Positions 9,389 through 17,998 of a stretch of DNA of 39,385 nt are shown piece after piece. A program made the position numbers and the translations under genes. This DNA is from Acidobacteriota bacterium (lineage in GTDB: Bacteria > Acidobacteriota > Holophagae > Thermotomaculales > Thermotomaculaceae), in assembly GCA_013152385.1 (NCBI GenBank), contig JAADGL010000020.1, positions 1-39,385 on the forward strand. The letters run 5' to 3'. Position 1 is the stretch's first letter; each line of letters begins with the position of its first letter. The notes beneath the pieces are model-generated. The model was not told the DNA's origin. It saw nothing but the letters and a program-made list of their open reading frames with translations, and ran no database searches.

Positions 9389-10359
9389 GTGATTTTCTCC
9401 ACCCAGTTTTCGAGTTTGATAATGATATGTTTCCGGCTGCTTCCTGTCCCTCCGGCCAGTTCCCTGACACGTTGGAGTTCCGCCGCCAATTCATCGGTAC
9501 CCTCTCTGCGATATAATGTCTCCAGAATATCCAGCGCTTCCCGGTACATTTTCTGGCGTTCATAAACCCTGGCCATTGTCAGCGTTTTGATCTCAACATC
9601 ATTACCGGATGAAACCTCAACAGATTCCGCATTTTCTTCCGGAACACGAACCGTAACAATTTCATCCGGGACAACTGTTTCTTCTTCCGGGATCTCTTCA
9701 AGGCCGTCATCAATCGATTCGGCGATTTCTTCTTCAGCCGATTGGCCTCTTTCTCCCAGTTTTAACACATCGCCATCTGCCGGGCGGGATTGGGATGAGC
9801 TGTCCGGTACGGAACCGGTGAGTTCACTCTCAAGAAAGATCTCAGTAACCTCATCCTCAAGGATAATGTCCTCATCTGCATCGGCAGTCTCAACATTATC
9901 CGCTTGCGTTTCCTGATGCTCTTCCCCATCTCCTTCTACAATGCCGAATTCAAGTGTCTCCGGCTGTTTGTCAGCTGTTTGTTCAGGTGGTCGCTGTAAA
10001 GCCTCGGCACGCTGGCGAAGATCCAGTAAAGCCGGATCATTCTCCGGAACCATGAATGCCAGAAATTCCAGATGCACCATCGCCTGTTTTTGATCATGTT
10101 TTTGAATCAGCAACTCGGTCAAGATCATGCGTGCACGGATATTTTCAGGGTTCGCCGCAATAATTTCCCGAAGTTCTTCCACCGCTGCATCAATACTTCC
10201 GGTTCTGGACAGAATTTCGCTTTTTAACACCCTTGCCGGGCTGAACCCGGGGTAAAGATCGAGGCACCGGGAAACAATTCCCAGTGCCTCATCATATTCA
10301 CCCTTGCGGGCCGCGTCTTCGGCCTTCTGCAGCAACGCGATCCGGTTGGTCTGTACCAT
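9370..10359 (-). CDS. TPR-repeat protein with long acidic linker, pilus operon
   Basis: 329 residues, no signal peptide, so cytoplasmic. Residues about 1-120 form tetratricopeptide repeats (ARKGEYDEALGIV, RTGSIDAAVEEL, KHDQKQAMVHL). Residues about 125-260 are a strongly acidic, low-complexity linker rich in Glu/Asp. Residues about 262-310 form another TPR-like unit (VYERQKMYREALDIL). The ATG follows the TAG stop of the upstream lipoprotein gene directly, and the 3' end overlaps the next gene. The architecture suggests an adaptor linking two binding surfaces. It resembles TPR proteins often found with type IV pili, but I cannot equate it with PilF/Tgl, which is an exported lipoprotein. Confidence 0.75.
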   Translation of the reverse strand: MVQTNRIALLQKAEDAARKGEYDEALGIVSRCLDLYPGFSPARVLKSEILSRTGSIDAAVEELREIIAANPENIRARMILTELLIQKHDQKQAMVHLEFLAFMVPENDPALLDLRQRAEALQRPPEQTADKQPETLEFGIVEGDGEEHQETQADNVETADADEDIILEDEVTEIFLESELTGSVPDSSSQSRPADGDVLKLGERGQSAEEEIAESIDDGLEEIPEEETVVPDEIVTVRVPEENAESVEVSSGNDVEIKTLTMARVYERQKMYREALDILETLYRREGTDELAAELQRVRELAGGTGSSRKHIIIKLENWVEKITCNSAK

Positions 10360-12315
10360 CTACCTGAGCCCGAGCGTTATAACCCTGCCGGCGGTCTGGC
10401 CATTTTCCCCCCGTGCCAGAATCAGCAATGCGACTTCAGGGGACAGATTTGAACGATAGTCGTCCCGAAGCTGAATGGACAGCCTTGCGGAATCGACAGG
10501 AATGAACCTGCCCTGTGAAAGGGAAACCCATTTACCATCGGAAGTTTTCATTTCGATGTCCCGCTCACCGGAAACCGTTTTTATTAGTACGGAACCACCT
10601 GCCATGTCTGCCGGGAGATTGATGGTAAAAGCAGACACCGGTGCCTGTTGCGGAGTTGCACGGCGGATAATGGGGGCATTTGTATCAAAGTGCAGAGAAT
10701 TTGCCTGTTTGCAAAGGCCACTCCCCTGAACCAGAGAGTAATGATTTACAGCACTGCCGTCCTTGTCAACAGCCACCAGCTGAACCACGCTGTAACCAAA
10801 TCCCTTGCTCAAAATCTTATAATTGACAGAAATCAATCCGTTTCCATCTTTCAAAGAACCGGAGTTCCGATTGAATACCAGACGGTCACCGTCAATGGTA
10901 TAAAGTCTGTAACTGACAGCGGACTGCGCAAGGTCCTCCACATTCCAGGAAAGAGACCCTGGTGCAGAAGTCCTGTCTGCAATTTTCACGGCATTGTTTT
11001 TAGTCGTATTCACCTTGATTTTGAAGGTCTTGTTCACAACCGTACTGTCGCCATAAGCAGTCAGAACGAAAGTTGTATCCACGTTAATCGGTTCAGTTAC
11101 AGCAGAATTCTGATGTGTTACATCCAGAATATCGTCGGCCTGATTGTAGAAAGGAAACAATTCCGCCTTTGTGTAACTCCCTTGAATTGTCCAATACAGA
11201 TGCGCCACACTACCTGCATCCACACTGTCCGTACTACCGGTAAAAAGAGTAATTTCCGGTTCCGAATTGTTCACGGTCAAAGCGGTAACGGCTGTTTTCA
11301 CTCCGTCGCCATTACTGGCCACCAGAGTATAAGTGGTTGAGAATTGCGGAGAAACGGTTGTCTCACCGGAAGTTGATGCGACAGTGCCGATTCCGGGATA
11401 AATTGTTACAGATGTCGCATCTGACACATCCCAGCTTAATGTCGCACTCTGGCCGCTGCCAATTGATGCCGGTTGAGCGGAAAAAGTGTTAATTGTCGGC
11501 AGCATCGGGGTTGTTGTAACCTCATCAATATCAACACTTTCTGAAGTTACACCGAAAATACCCATCGCCACCAGAGTAAAAGTCTGGGGAAAATCCACAT
11601 TGTGAATTGTATAGGTGCCATAGGGATAGTATCCGGCAGGTGTCAAATGAATATCACCCGGGTTCAGGATTAACTCATTCACGTCACCGGTCACATACCA
11701 TGCCAACGCCACATCCTGCCCGTCTACTCCTTCTTTCTTATCCGCAAAGAAAGAACCGATTGCAGGGACAAGCGGGTCCACATCGTTCCCGTAGTTTGCA
11801 ATTGTCACTTCAATGGACCCAACAGCATCCACATATTGCCCGGAACCATTCTTGCCATTGAATGTAATTTTTGCCGTCATTTCATAGGGAGACAGTGTCC
11901 CGGCGAGGGCACCGCTGGTTTTTTCCTGCAGTCGAACAACCATTACATTGAATGTAGTTGTGCTGTTCACGGTAACTGTCTGTGAGAGCCCTCCGGTGAA
12001 ATTCGCGAAAACCGTACCCCCGTCAGTTCTTGAAAACTCGACTTTGTAACCGGTAATGGTCACATCATTAAAATGAGACGGGGTCGCACTGGGATTCTTC
12101 AGATAATTGCTGACGGTAACTGTTGCGTAATCTGCGGTAACACCATCCGTGGCATTTACCATATCCGATTCAATGTTATTCTGGCCATTTGTGCTGACGA
12201 CGGAATCCACTTTGAACACGGAAGGTACCTGGGCGTCCCCGGTAGCACCACCGCTGCAGCCCAGCGTGAAAACCATCCCCAGGGCCAAAAGAAACGAGAA
12301 AATTTTGATTTTCAT
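10360..12315 (-). CDS. Ig-module lipoprotein of the pilus operon
   Basis: The longest reading starts at 12351, but I choose the ATG at 12315 (651 residues). It is preceded by AGGGAGAAG, begins the signal peptide, and avoids overlap with pilQ. The signal sequence ends at FTLGC with Cys20 as the likely lipidated residue (a permissive lipobox). Three Ig-like modules follow at about 188-270, 272-349 and 350-435. The second (PTINTFSAQP ... TTYTLVASN) is clearly the same type as the triplicated module in the protease at 20868-25262. The last 200 residues are beta-rich and unrecognised. It is predicted to be an outer-membrane lipoprotein exposing beta-sandwich domains. Its place after pilQ suggests a role at the secretin or pilus exit site, which is inference. 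Confidence 0.82.
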   Translation of the reverse strand: MKIKIFSFLLALGMVFTLGCSGGATGDAQVPSVFKVDSVVSTNGQNNIESDMVNATDGVTADYATVTVSNYLKNPSATPSHFNDVTITGYKVEFSRTDGGTVFANFTGGLSQTVTVNSTTTFNVMVVRLQEKTSGALAGTLSPYEMTAKITFNGKNGSGQYVDAVGSIEVTIANYGNDVDPLVPAIGSFFADKKEGVDGQDVALAWYVTGDVNELILNPGDIHLTPAGYYPYGTYTIHNVDFPQTFTLVAMGIFGVTSESVDIDEVTTTPMLPTINTFSAQPASIGSGQSATLSWDVSDATSVTIYPGIGTVASTSGETTVSPQFSTTYTLVASNGDGVKTAVTALTVNNSEPEITLFTGSTDSVDAGSVAHLYWTIQGSYTKAELFPFYNQADDILDVTHQNSAVTEPINVDTTFVLTAYGDSTVVNKTFKIKVNTTKNNAVKIADRTSAPGSLSWNVEDLAQSAVSYRLYTIDGDRLVFNRNSGSLKDGNGLISVNYKILSKGFGYSVVQLVAVDKDGSAVNHYSLVQGSGLCKQANSLHFDTNAPIIRRATPQQAPVSAFTINLPADMAGGSVLIKTVSGERDIEMKTSDGKWVSLSQGRFIPVDSARLSIQLRDDYRSNLSPEVALLILARGENGQTAGRVITLGLR

Positions 12316-12337
12316 ACTCTTCTCCCTCATCCTTATT

Positions 12338-14377
12338 TTAATATTCGACAATTTTCGGCGTTACAAAAATCAGCAATTCGTTGTTTGTCGTGGAATTCAA
12401 GTCATGTTTGAACAGCCAGCCGAGAAGCGGAATTTTAGACAATCCCGGAACCCTGCCATGATCATATTGATCGTTTACCTGAAAAATTCCACCAATAACC
12501 GTTGTGCCTCCATTCCTGACCAGAACCTGAGTCGAAGCGTTCCGGGTCACAATTGTCGGGTTCCCCTGAATCACGTGTGTCCAATCCGGTTCTTCTTTCT
12601 TCACATGGACATCCATAATAATGGTTCCCTCGGCCGTAATCTGAGGCGTAACCTCCAGTTTCAAAGAAGCATTGATGTACTGAACCGTAACGGTGTTGTT
12701 CTGTACGGTTTGAATCGGAATTCTCGCGCCGCTTTCAATTTCAGCGGTTTTGTTGTTCTGAGTTACCACCTTGGGCCGGGAAAGGATTCGTCCGAGGCCG
12801 TCGTCTTCCATTGCGGATAAGACCATATCCAGAGAGAAAGAACCCAACACGTTCCCCATGTGAAGGCCAAAAGCGCTGGTCGCGCCGGTGGCCGGCAAAT
12901 TCACCGCATATCCGCCGATAGAACCGATTTTCCCGGAATCCGGGTCTATTGTCCCGCCAAAACTCATACTGTTGGGAAAATTCATGCCGGTCTGAGTTCC
13001 CAGGGAAGAATCGTAGATTCCGGTAAATCCCCATTGAATCCCCAGTTCGCGCTTAAATGTCTTGGCCACTTCCACAATACGGGCTTCAATAAGCACCTGA
13101 GTGGTGGCTTTATCCAGGGTATTGATAAGCTCAACAATCCCGGGAATTTTATCCGGAATATCCGAGACAATAATAATGTTTGTCCGCTCATCCACCATAA
13201 TTTTCCCGCGCTTGGAAAGATTGGCTTTAATGATGGGCTCAATATCCTTAACCTTCGCGTAAGACAGCGGTTTTGTAATAGTCTGTACCGGAACACTTAA
13301 ATCCTGCTCTTCTTTCAGTTTCCGGCGCTCCTGCTCTTCCTGACGGAATTTTTCCGTAGTCGCCACCCGCAGAACACCATTCTGCAGTTCACTGCCCAGG
13401 CCTTTATCTTTCAGGATAATATCCAATGCCTGGTCCCAGGGGATGTTTTTGAACCGATACGTTGCGGTTCCGGTTACCGACTGATCCACAATCAGATTCA
13501 AACCGGCAAATTCCGAAATGTAACGCAAGAGATCTTTGATATCAATATCTTTAATATCAATCAACCCGATTTTCTCACCAACATATTTCTTTCCGCCGCC
13601 TTCGATGGTCCGCGTAACGAAAGCGTATTTCTGCTTTTTCTGATCTTCCTTTTTGATGTTGTCCGGCAGGGCAGTATCCTGAGCAGGGGTCAGTGCCTCG
13701 CCCACATAAAAAGCCAAACCATCGGGATTCTCCCGCACTTTCGCCATTACTTTGGGAAAATCGGCATCAACGGAAATCCTCACATTATCCCCGACCTGAC
13801 GTACATTCAGATTTTTAAAATGCTTCGTCCCCGCCGGGAGTTTTTTCCCATCCACTCCCAAGAGGGATGCGTTCCGAATTAACAATTCCGCATGGTTTCC
13901 TTCACTGGAAGCTGTATAAAACGCTTTTCCAACGGTAGCAAACTTCACCGCGAGAAGATTGTCATCCAGTGCCGTAACGCCCTTCAGGGTCATTTTGGTC
14001 TTTTTATTCCCGGTAAAGAGAAAGGAAAGATGTTGTGCGGTATTTTCCACAGAGACATGAATCCCGGGGCTTTTCAGAAAAGTCAGCCGATACTGGCCAT
14101 TCCCAATGTTTTCCATATTGAATGCCCGGATTTCCTTTGTTGTCAGTTTGGGAATCTTTGCATCCATCTCCTCCACACCTTTAATCTCCACCACATACAG
14201 ATGTCCCGAATTACTGACAACCGTATAACGGAGAGGCTGATGCTGGTTATGAAAAACCGTAACCTTCGTGCCATACTGGTTGTCCACATAATTCAGCCCC
14301 TTGATGGAATAGGCAAACAGACTGGTTCCCACCATAGTGGACAAGAGCACAATAAAAATTCTTGCCTTGATGTTCAT
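12338..14377 (-). CDS. pilQ: type IV pilus secretin PilQ
   Basis: I choose the ATG at 14377 (679 residues); an in-frame TTG three bases upstream is less likely given AGGAGG spacing. A signal peptide is followed by two AMIN-type peptidoglycan-binding regions (about 25-110 and 130-225), an STN domain (about 268-345, IDIKDIDIKDLLRYISEFAG), a secretin N1/N3 domain (about 365-440) and the C-terminal secretin beta-barrel domain ending PGLSKIPLLGWLF and LLIFVTPKIVEY. It forms the outer-membrane gate through which the pilus passes. Its gene sits last in the conserved pilMNOPQ order, 11 bases after pilP. Confidence 0.96.
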   Translation of the reverse strand: MNIKARIFIVLLSTMVGTSLFAYSIKGLNYVDNQYGTKVTVFHNQHQPLRYTVVSNSGHLYVVEIKGVEEMDAKIPKLTTKEIRAFNMENIGNGQYRLTFLKSPGIHVSVENTAQHLSFLFTGNKKTKMTLKGVTALDDNLLAVKFATVGKAFYTASSEGNHAELLIRNASLLGVDGKKLPAGTKHFKNLNVRQVGDNVRISVDADFPKVMAKVRENPDGLAFYVGEALTPAQDTALPDNIKKEDQKKQKYAFVTRTIEGGGKKYVGEKIGLIDIKDIDIKDLLRYISEFAGLNLIVDQSVTGTATYRFKNIPWDQALDIILKDKGLGSELQNGVLRVATTEKFRQEEQERRKLKEEQDLSVPVQTITKPLSYAKVKDIEPIIKANLSKRGKIMVDERTNIIIVSDIPDKIPGIVELINTLDKATTQVLIEARIVEVAKTFKRELGIQWGFTGIYDSSLGTQTGMNFPNSMSFGGTIDPDSGKIGSIGGYAVNLPATGATSAFGLHMGNVLGSFSLDMVLSAMEDDGLGRILSRPKVVTQNNKTAEIESGARIPIQTVQNNTVTVQYINASLKLEVTPQITAEGTIIMDVHVKKEEPDWTHVIQGNPTIVTRNASTQVLVRNGGTTVIGGIFQVNDQYDHGRVPGLSKIPLLGWLFKHDLNSTTNNELLIFVTPKIVEY

Positions 14378-14388
14378 CAACTCCCCTC

Positions 14389-14865
14389 CTATTTATTTAA
14401 ATATTTAGTGATATCACGGTAAGGCAGCAGCTGAGAAGGGTCATCGATATCCTGCCGGAATACCACCTTCTCCACCTGTTTGCCGGTTTTCTTGTCTACG
14501 GAAACACCGATTGACAAAACACGTCCGTCGTAAAGTTCATCGCCCGGCTTGATCCAATAAATTTTGTTGTCACTGCCAAGGACCAGTGCCTCATATCCGC
14601 GTTTTTTGGATTTGATAATCCCCTGAATGACAATCTCATTGATTGCCATTCCGCGAATTCCCGGCCGCCGGTTTTTCTTCCCCTTCAAACGCTCCAGATC
14701 AAAGGGAGAAACGAAGGGATCTCTGTTGGATTTCGGAATGTACCGGCTTTCACCCTCAACGGATATTTCCTCTGATTTCTTCTTTTCCGTTTTTCCGTTC
14801 TGCTGTGAAAAACCCGGTGCCGTCATCAGCATCAGCAGTATCACGAATGAAAAAAGTCGCTTCAT
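14389..14865 (-). CDS. pilP: type IV pilus alignment protein PilP
   Basis: 158 residues with an N-terminal signal peptide (about 1-20). The characteristic RDPFVSPF element (about 47-54) is followed by a small beta-domain with IVIQGIIKSKKRGYEALV and YDGRVLSIG, the homology region that contacts the PilQ N0 domain. No lipobox cysteine is present, although many PilPs are lipoproteins. PilP links the inner-membrane PilN/PilO complex to the secretin. Its ATG overlaps the pilO stop in ATGA, and its ribosome binding site is a run of nine G. Confidence 0.9.
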   Translation of the reverse strand: MKRLFSFVILLMLMTAPGFSQQNGKTEKKKSEEISVEGESRYIPKSNRDPFVSPFDLERLKGKKNRRPGIRGMAINEIVIQGIIKSKKRGYEALVLGSDNKIYWIKPGDELYDGRVLSIGVSVDKKTGKQVEKVVFRQDIDDPSQLLPYRDITKYLNK

Positions 14866-15446
14866 TTCGCACCCCCCCCCAAATCAGAGATGTCTGTCTT
14901 TTCATTGTAGATAAAAGTGGAAACAGTACAGTTTACCGCAATGGAGTATTTGGAATTGTCTGTCTTCAACTTTTTCATTTCCAGACTTTTTACATTCAGA
15001 ATCTTGGGGAAATTTGCAAGATTGGCAAAGAAATGTCCGACATCATTATAACGTGCCCGTAATTTCAGATTGTACGGCAACTCGGTATAGACGTCAGTGC
15101 TGATACGTTTGTCCGCTTTGATGCTGACAATGTACACCTGATTATCATTGGCCATGCGGTTTAAATTCCCGTACAGTTTCCCCGCTTCCAGTGTACTGGG
15201 CATAATCCCTTTCAATTTAGCCAACTTACGTTTCAAGTCATTGATTTGACGGTTAAACTCATTGATCTTTGCTTGCAGTGCCCGGCCTTTCCGGATATCC
15301 GATTCCACTTTTGTGATCTGAGCTTTGGTGGAATCAATTTGCTGATACCAATCTTTGAAGACAGCAAAGTATCCGATGGCAACAATTAAAACCAACAATA
15401 TGATCAACACCGCCGCCTGGGCCTTGGGGGATAGATTATCCATCAT
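14862..15446 (-). CDS. pilO: type IV pilus inner-membrane platform protein PilO
   Basis: 194 residues: short cytoplasmic N-terminus, one transmembrane segment (about 11-30, VLIILLVLIVAIGYFAVF), a periplasmic coiled coil (about 35-80) and a ferredoxin-like C-terminal domain. This is the standard bitopic PilO layout. It dimerises with PilN and binds PilP. Two adjacent ATG codons occur (15446 and 15443); the second has the better spacing from AGGAG. The end of the gene contains the G9 tract, so any length change would alter the last residues and move the stop. Confidence 0.9.
   Translation of the reverse strand: MMDNLSPKAQAAVLIILLVLIVAIGYFAVFKDWYQQIDSTKAQITKVESDIRKGRALQAKINEFNRQINDLKRKLAKLKGIMPSTLEAGKLYGNLNRMANDNQVYIVSIKADKRISTDVYTELPYNLKLRARYNDVGHFFANLANFPKILNVKSLEMKKLKTDNSKYSIAVNCTVSTFIYNEKTDISDLGGGAK
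14872..14880 (-). repeat. nine-base poly-G tract at the pilO/pilP junction
   Basis: Nine consecutive G on the minus strand (C on the plus strand) encode the glycines near the PilO C-terminus and also serve as the Shine-Dalgarno region of pilP, whose ATG is seven bases downstream. Tracts of this length are prone to slipped-strand length changes. Confidence 0.85.
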
Positions 15447-15454
15447 CTACTCCT

Positions 15455-16081
15455 TTATGCTCCCATCCCCGGCTTGGAGGACTGGTTGGTTGACTGGTTG
15501 ATAGACAGAACCATTTCAAAATACACAACGTTCGGAATTCGGTATTTCTCGTCTTTCCGAAGCAACGGATAGTCAATGTTCTGAACAATAGGTGAGTGAG
15601 ACAGGTCCTGATAAAACTGGTTTGCCGCCTCAGAATTTTTTGCCCGCCCCTTGATGGTAACCGTACTCCCTTTTTGAACAATGCTTTCAAACCAGACTGT
15701 ATCGGGACAGCGGTTATAAATCTCCTGCAATAGCTTCATCGGCTGAGACTGACGGTCTTTTAACTGAACAATTGTCTGTTCTTTCTTCTCAAGCAGTTCC
15801 TTTTGTGCCCTGAATCGCTTTTCCAGCTCAATGAGGCCCTGGTACCTTTTCAGCTCCTGTTTTTTCGCACGAAGTTCCCGGGCCTTTGCCTCTTTAGTGT
15901 TATACAGGGTATACCCCCAGACGCCAAAGCCAACCAGACCCAGGATGAATACAATCGCAGCAATGACAACAATCGCATTGGATTCACCTTCGATTGCCGA
16001 AAAGGCCGTAACTGCCGTAGACTCTTTCGGAGCCTTTTTGGGAGCCCCCTCTCTGCCAGAAAGAAGATTAATCTGTATCAT
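15455..16081 (-). CDS. pilN: type IV pilus inner-membrane platform protein PilN
   Basis: 208 residues beginning with the conserved PilN cytoplasmic tail IQINLL (2-7), which docks into PilM. A long linker of about 30 residues rich in Ala/Lys/Glu separates it from a single transmembrane segment (about 36-58). A coiled coil (about 62-110) and a ferredoxin-like periplasmic domain follow. The pilM stop and pilN start are adjacent (TAA ATG), with AAGGAG inside the pilM end serving as ribosome binding site. It forms the PilN/PilO heterodimer. Confidence 0.92.
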   Translation of the reverse strand: MIQINLLSGREGAPKKAPKESTAVTAFSAIEGESNAIVVIAAIVFILGLVGFGVWGYTLYNTKEAKARELRAKKQELKRYQGLIELEKRFRAQKELLEKKEQTIVQLKDRQSQPMKLLQEIYNRCPDTVWFESIVQKGSTVTIKGRAKNSEAANQFYQDLSHSPIVQNIDYPLLRKDEKYRIPNVVYFEMVLSINQSTNQSSKPGMGA

Positions 16082-17143
16082 TTACATCTCCTTTCTCATC
16101 GCCAACCCAACTGCGGTTGCAGCCATCGACGAAATTTCGTTGATAAACTGGGCATCAAACATATTTTCATTCACCTCAATGGTTTTAAAGGCGTTGAAAA
16201 TCTCTACTTTGAACCCCACTTTATCAGTAATTACCTGTTCAAGGCCATATACCAGTGCCGACCCTCCCGAAACCAGGATCCGATCAATGTTGGTATACTG
16301 GGAAGTGGCCTTGAAAAACTCAAATGTCTTTAAAAACTCGCCGACCATGTCTTCTGAAACCGAGTTCAATATCGGAATTACACTTTCAAAAGAAACCCCC
16401 TCAACCGAACCGCCCTTTTTCAGAATTTCCGCATCTTCGAAGGAAAGGTTTAATTCTTTTTGAATCGCATTGGTATAGTAATTTCCTCCAATGGAAAGAT
16501 CCCGCCAGAAAAGAGACCTGGAGCCGCTCATTATATTGATATTTGTCGTTGCGGCTCCGATGTTAATCAAAGCGGTAGTCACTTCATCTGAAACGTTATA
16601 ATTCAGCTCGGTTGCATTCTGGAGGGCAAACGCTGCGACATCCACCACTCCCGGCTCCTTCCCCGCCTGCACAACCACCCCGGTATACTCGCTGATTACA
16701 TCTTTCTTGGCAGCGGCAAGGATTACTTCCATCTGGCCGTCCTGGCGGTCTTCACCGGACACAATCTCATAATCCAGATTTACTTCATCAATTTCAAAAG
16801 GAATGTACTGTTCCGCTTCCCAGCGAATTGACTCGTTCAATTCCTCCATGGACATTTGTGGAAGCAACATTTTTTTGATAATAACTCCGTTTCCGGATAC
16901 CGCCACCGCAGCTTTAGCAGCCTTGGTTCCCGTTTTTTCAAACAGCTTCCTGACCGTATCCGCAACTGCGAAAGAGTCCATAATGGCACCATCCACAATA
17001 CTCTCCGGAGGAACCGGTTCCACACCGACATTCACCAGGCGATATCGCATCCCCTCCTTATCAAGCTGCTTGAGCTCAACAAGCTTGACAACAGTGGAGC
17101 CAATATCCAAACCTACCAACTGTTTCTTTTTTCCAAATATCAC
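16082..17143 (-). CDS. pilM: type IV pilus actin-like assembly ATPase PilM
   Basis: I place the start at the GTG at 17143 (353 residues). It yields the family-typical opening IFGKKKQLVGLDIG and has GGGAAGG six bases upstream, while the longer TTG start at 17158 has no ribosome binding site. Actin-like nucleotide-binding motifs are GLDIGSTVVKLVEL near the N-terminus, INIGAATTNINI near the middle and ILVSGGSALVYGLE near the C-terminus. PilM is cytoplasmic, binds the PilN tail and connects the platform to motor ATPases. Motor genes pilB/pilT/pilC are not in the window. It is the first gene of the operon. Confidence 0.94.
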   Translation of the reverse strand: MIFGKKKQLVGLDIGSTVVKLVELKQLDKEGMRYRLVNVGVEPVPPESIVDGAIMDSFAVADTVRKLFEKTGTKAAKAAVAVSGNGVIIKKMLLPQMSMEELNESIRWEAEQYIPFEIDEVNLDYEIVSGEDRQDGQMEVILAAAKKDVISEYTGVVVQAGKEPGVVDVAAFALQNATELNYNVSDEVTTALINIGAATTNINIMSGSRSLFWRDLSIGGNYYTNAIQKELNLSFEDAEILKKGGSVEGVSFESVIPILNSVSEDMVGEFLKTFEFFKATSQYTNIDRILVSGGSALVYGLEQVITDKVGFKVEIFNAFKTIEVNENMFDAQFINEISSMAATAVGLAMRKEM

Positions 17144-17186
17144 ATTCCACCTTCCCAATTTTATTTATATAAACTTGTTAAAAAAT

Positions 17187-17216
17187 ACAATAGCTCACAA
17201 ACCTCCCTTTTGTCAA
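17187..17216 (-). promoter_or_regulatory. sigma70-type promoter of the pilus operon
   Basis: On the minus strand a perfect TTGACA (17211-17216) is followed after 18 bases by TATTGT (17187-17192). It lies just after the phosphatase gene and about 43 bases before the pilM GTG. The -10 is only four of six, so activity may need help or be modest. Confidence 0.55.
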
Positions 17217-17230
17217 CAAATAAATCTCCT

Positions 17231-17995
17231 TCATGGCTCCTCCCGGACCACAATCACAGTTATATTGTCATCCCCTCCCTGCTCATTGGCTTTATGAATC
17301 AATTGATCAATTAATTCTTCCGGGTTCTCATGAAAACGAATAAAGATTTTTTCCATGTCATCAGCTGCTACCATTGAATTGAGGCCGTCACTGCAAAGTG
17401 CCACGAGATCCCCCGGTTCCAACGGCAGTTCATCTATCTCTACGGACAGGCGCTCGGCACCTCCAAGCGCCTGCGTAACCACATTTTTCATCGGGTGTAC
17501 CCGTGCCTGTTCCTCGGTGATCAAACCACGCCGAACCTGCTCGGATACCCATGAATGATCGTTGGTCAGAAGTGAAAGTTTTTGATTCCGGAAAAGATAT
17601 GCCCGGCTGTCCCCGACATGGGCAATGGTGGCGTTGTCCCGGTCAAAGATGGCGGCAACGATTGTGGTTCCCATACCATTTAACTGCGGGTCCCCGGCAA
17701 CCTTTGACAGGATTGCGTCATTGGCCAGTTTAATGCCCACCATCAACTTATTTGCATTCAGAGAAAAAGCAATATCATATTTATAGGGCCAGGTAATGTC
17801 CTCGTTTCCGTTTACCTGCCTCAGGAATGAAGACATCCGCTCAACCGCAAGTTCTGAGGCAACTTCACCGGCGGCGTGTCCTCCCATTCCGTCCGCCACC
17901 ACCGCAAACCCCAGTTCGGGATCTGTTAAAAAAGCATCCTCATTGTGATTTCTCTTCATTCCCACATCTGTTTTACCAAAAAAAGTGCAAGTCAT
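17231..17995 (-). CDS. PP2C-family serine/threonine protein phosphatase
   Basis: 254 residues, the length of bacterial Stp/PrpC enzymes. All PP2C metal-binding motifs are visible: VGMKRNHNEDAF (11-22), VADGMGGHAAGE (33-44), AHVGDSRAYLF near 140, LTNDHSW near 155, CSDGLNSMV near 210 and GGDDNITVIVV near the C-terminus. It should remove phosphate from Ser/Thr in cytosolic proteins, normally opposing an Hanks-type kinase; no kinase gene is in the window. It starts three bases after the DnaJ-TPR stop and belongs to that unit. Confidence 0.95.
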   Translation of the reverse strand: MTCTFFGKTDVGMKRNHNEDAFLTDPELGFAVVADGMGGHAAGEVASELAVERMSSFLRQVNGNEDITWPYKYDIAFSLNANKLMVGIKLANDAILSKVAGDPQLNGMGTTIVAAIFDRDNATIAHVGDSRAYLFRNQKLSLLTNDHSWVSEQVRRGLITEEQARVHPMKNVVTQALGGAERLSVEIDELPLEPGDLVALCSDGLNSMVAADDMEKIFIRFHENPEELIDQLIHKANEQGGDDNITVIVVREEP

Positions 17996-17998
17996 AAT

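Noticed and set aside
12313-12351. Upstream start of the pilus-operon lipoprotein at 12351
   Set aside because: It would overlap pilQ, lacks a ribosome binding site, and would put 12 charged residues before the signal peptide; the ATG at 12315 has AGGGAGAAG.
17144-17158. TTG start of pilM at 17158
   Set aside because: There is no Shine-Dalgarno before it and the extra five residues are not typical; the GTG at 17143 has GGGAAGG and gives the family-typical N-terminus.
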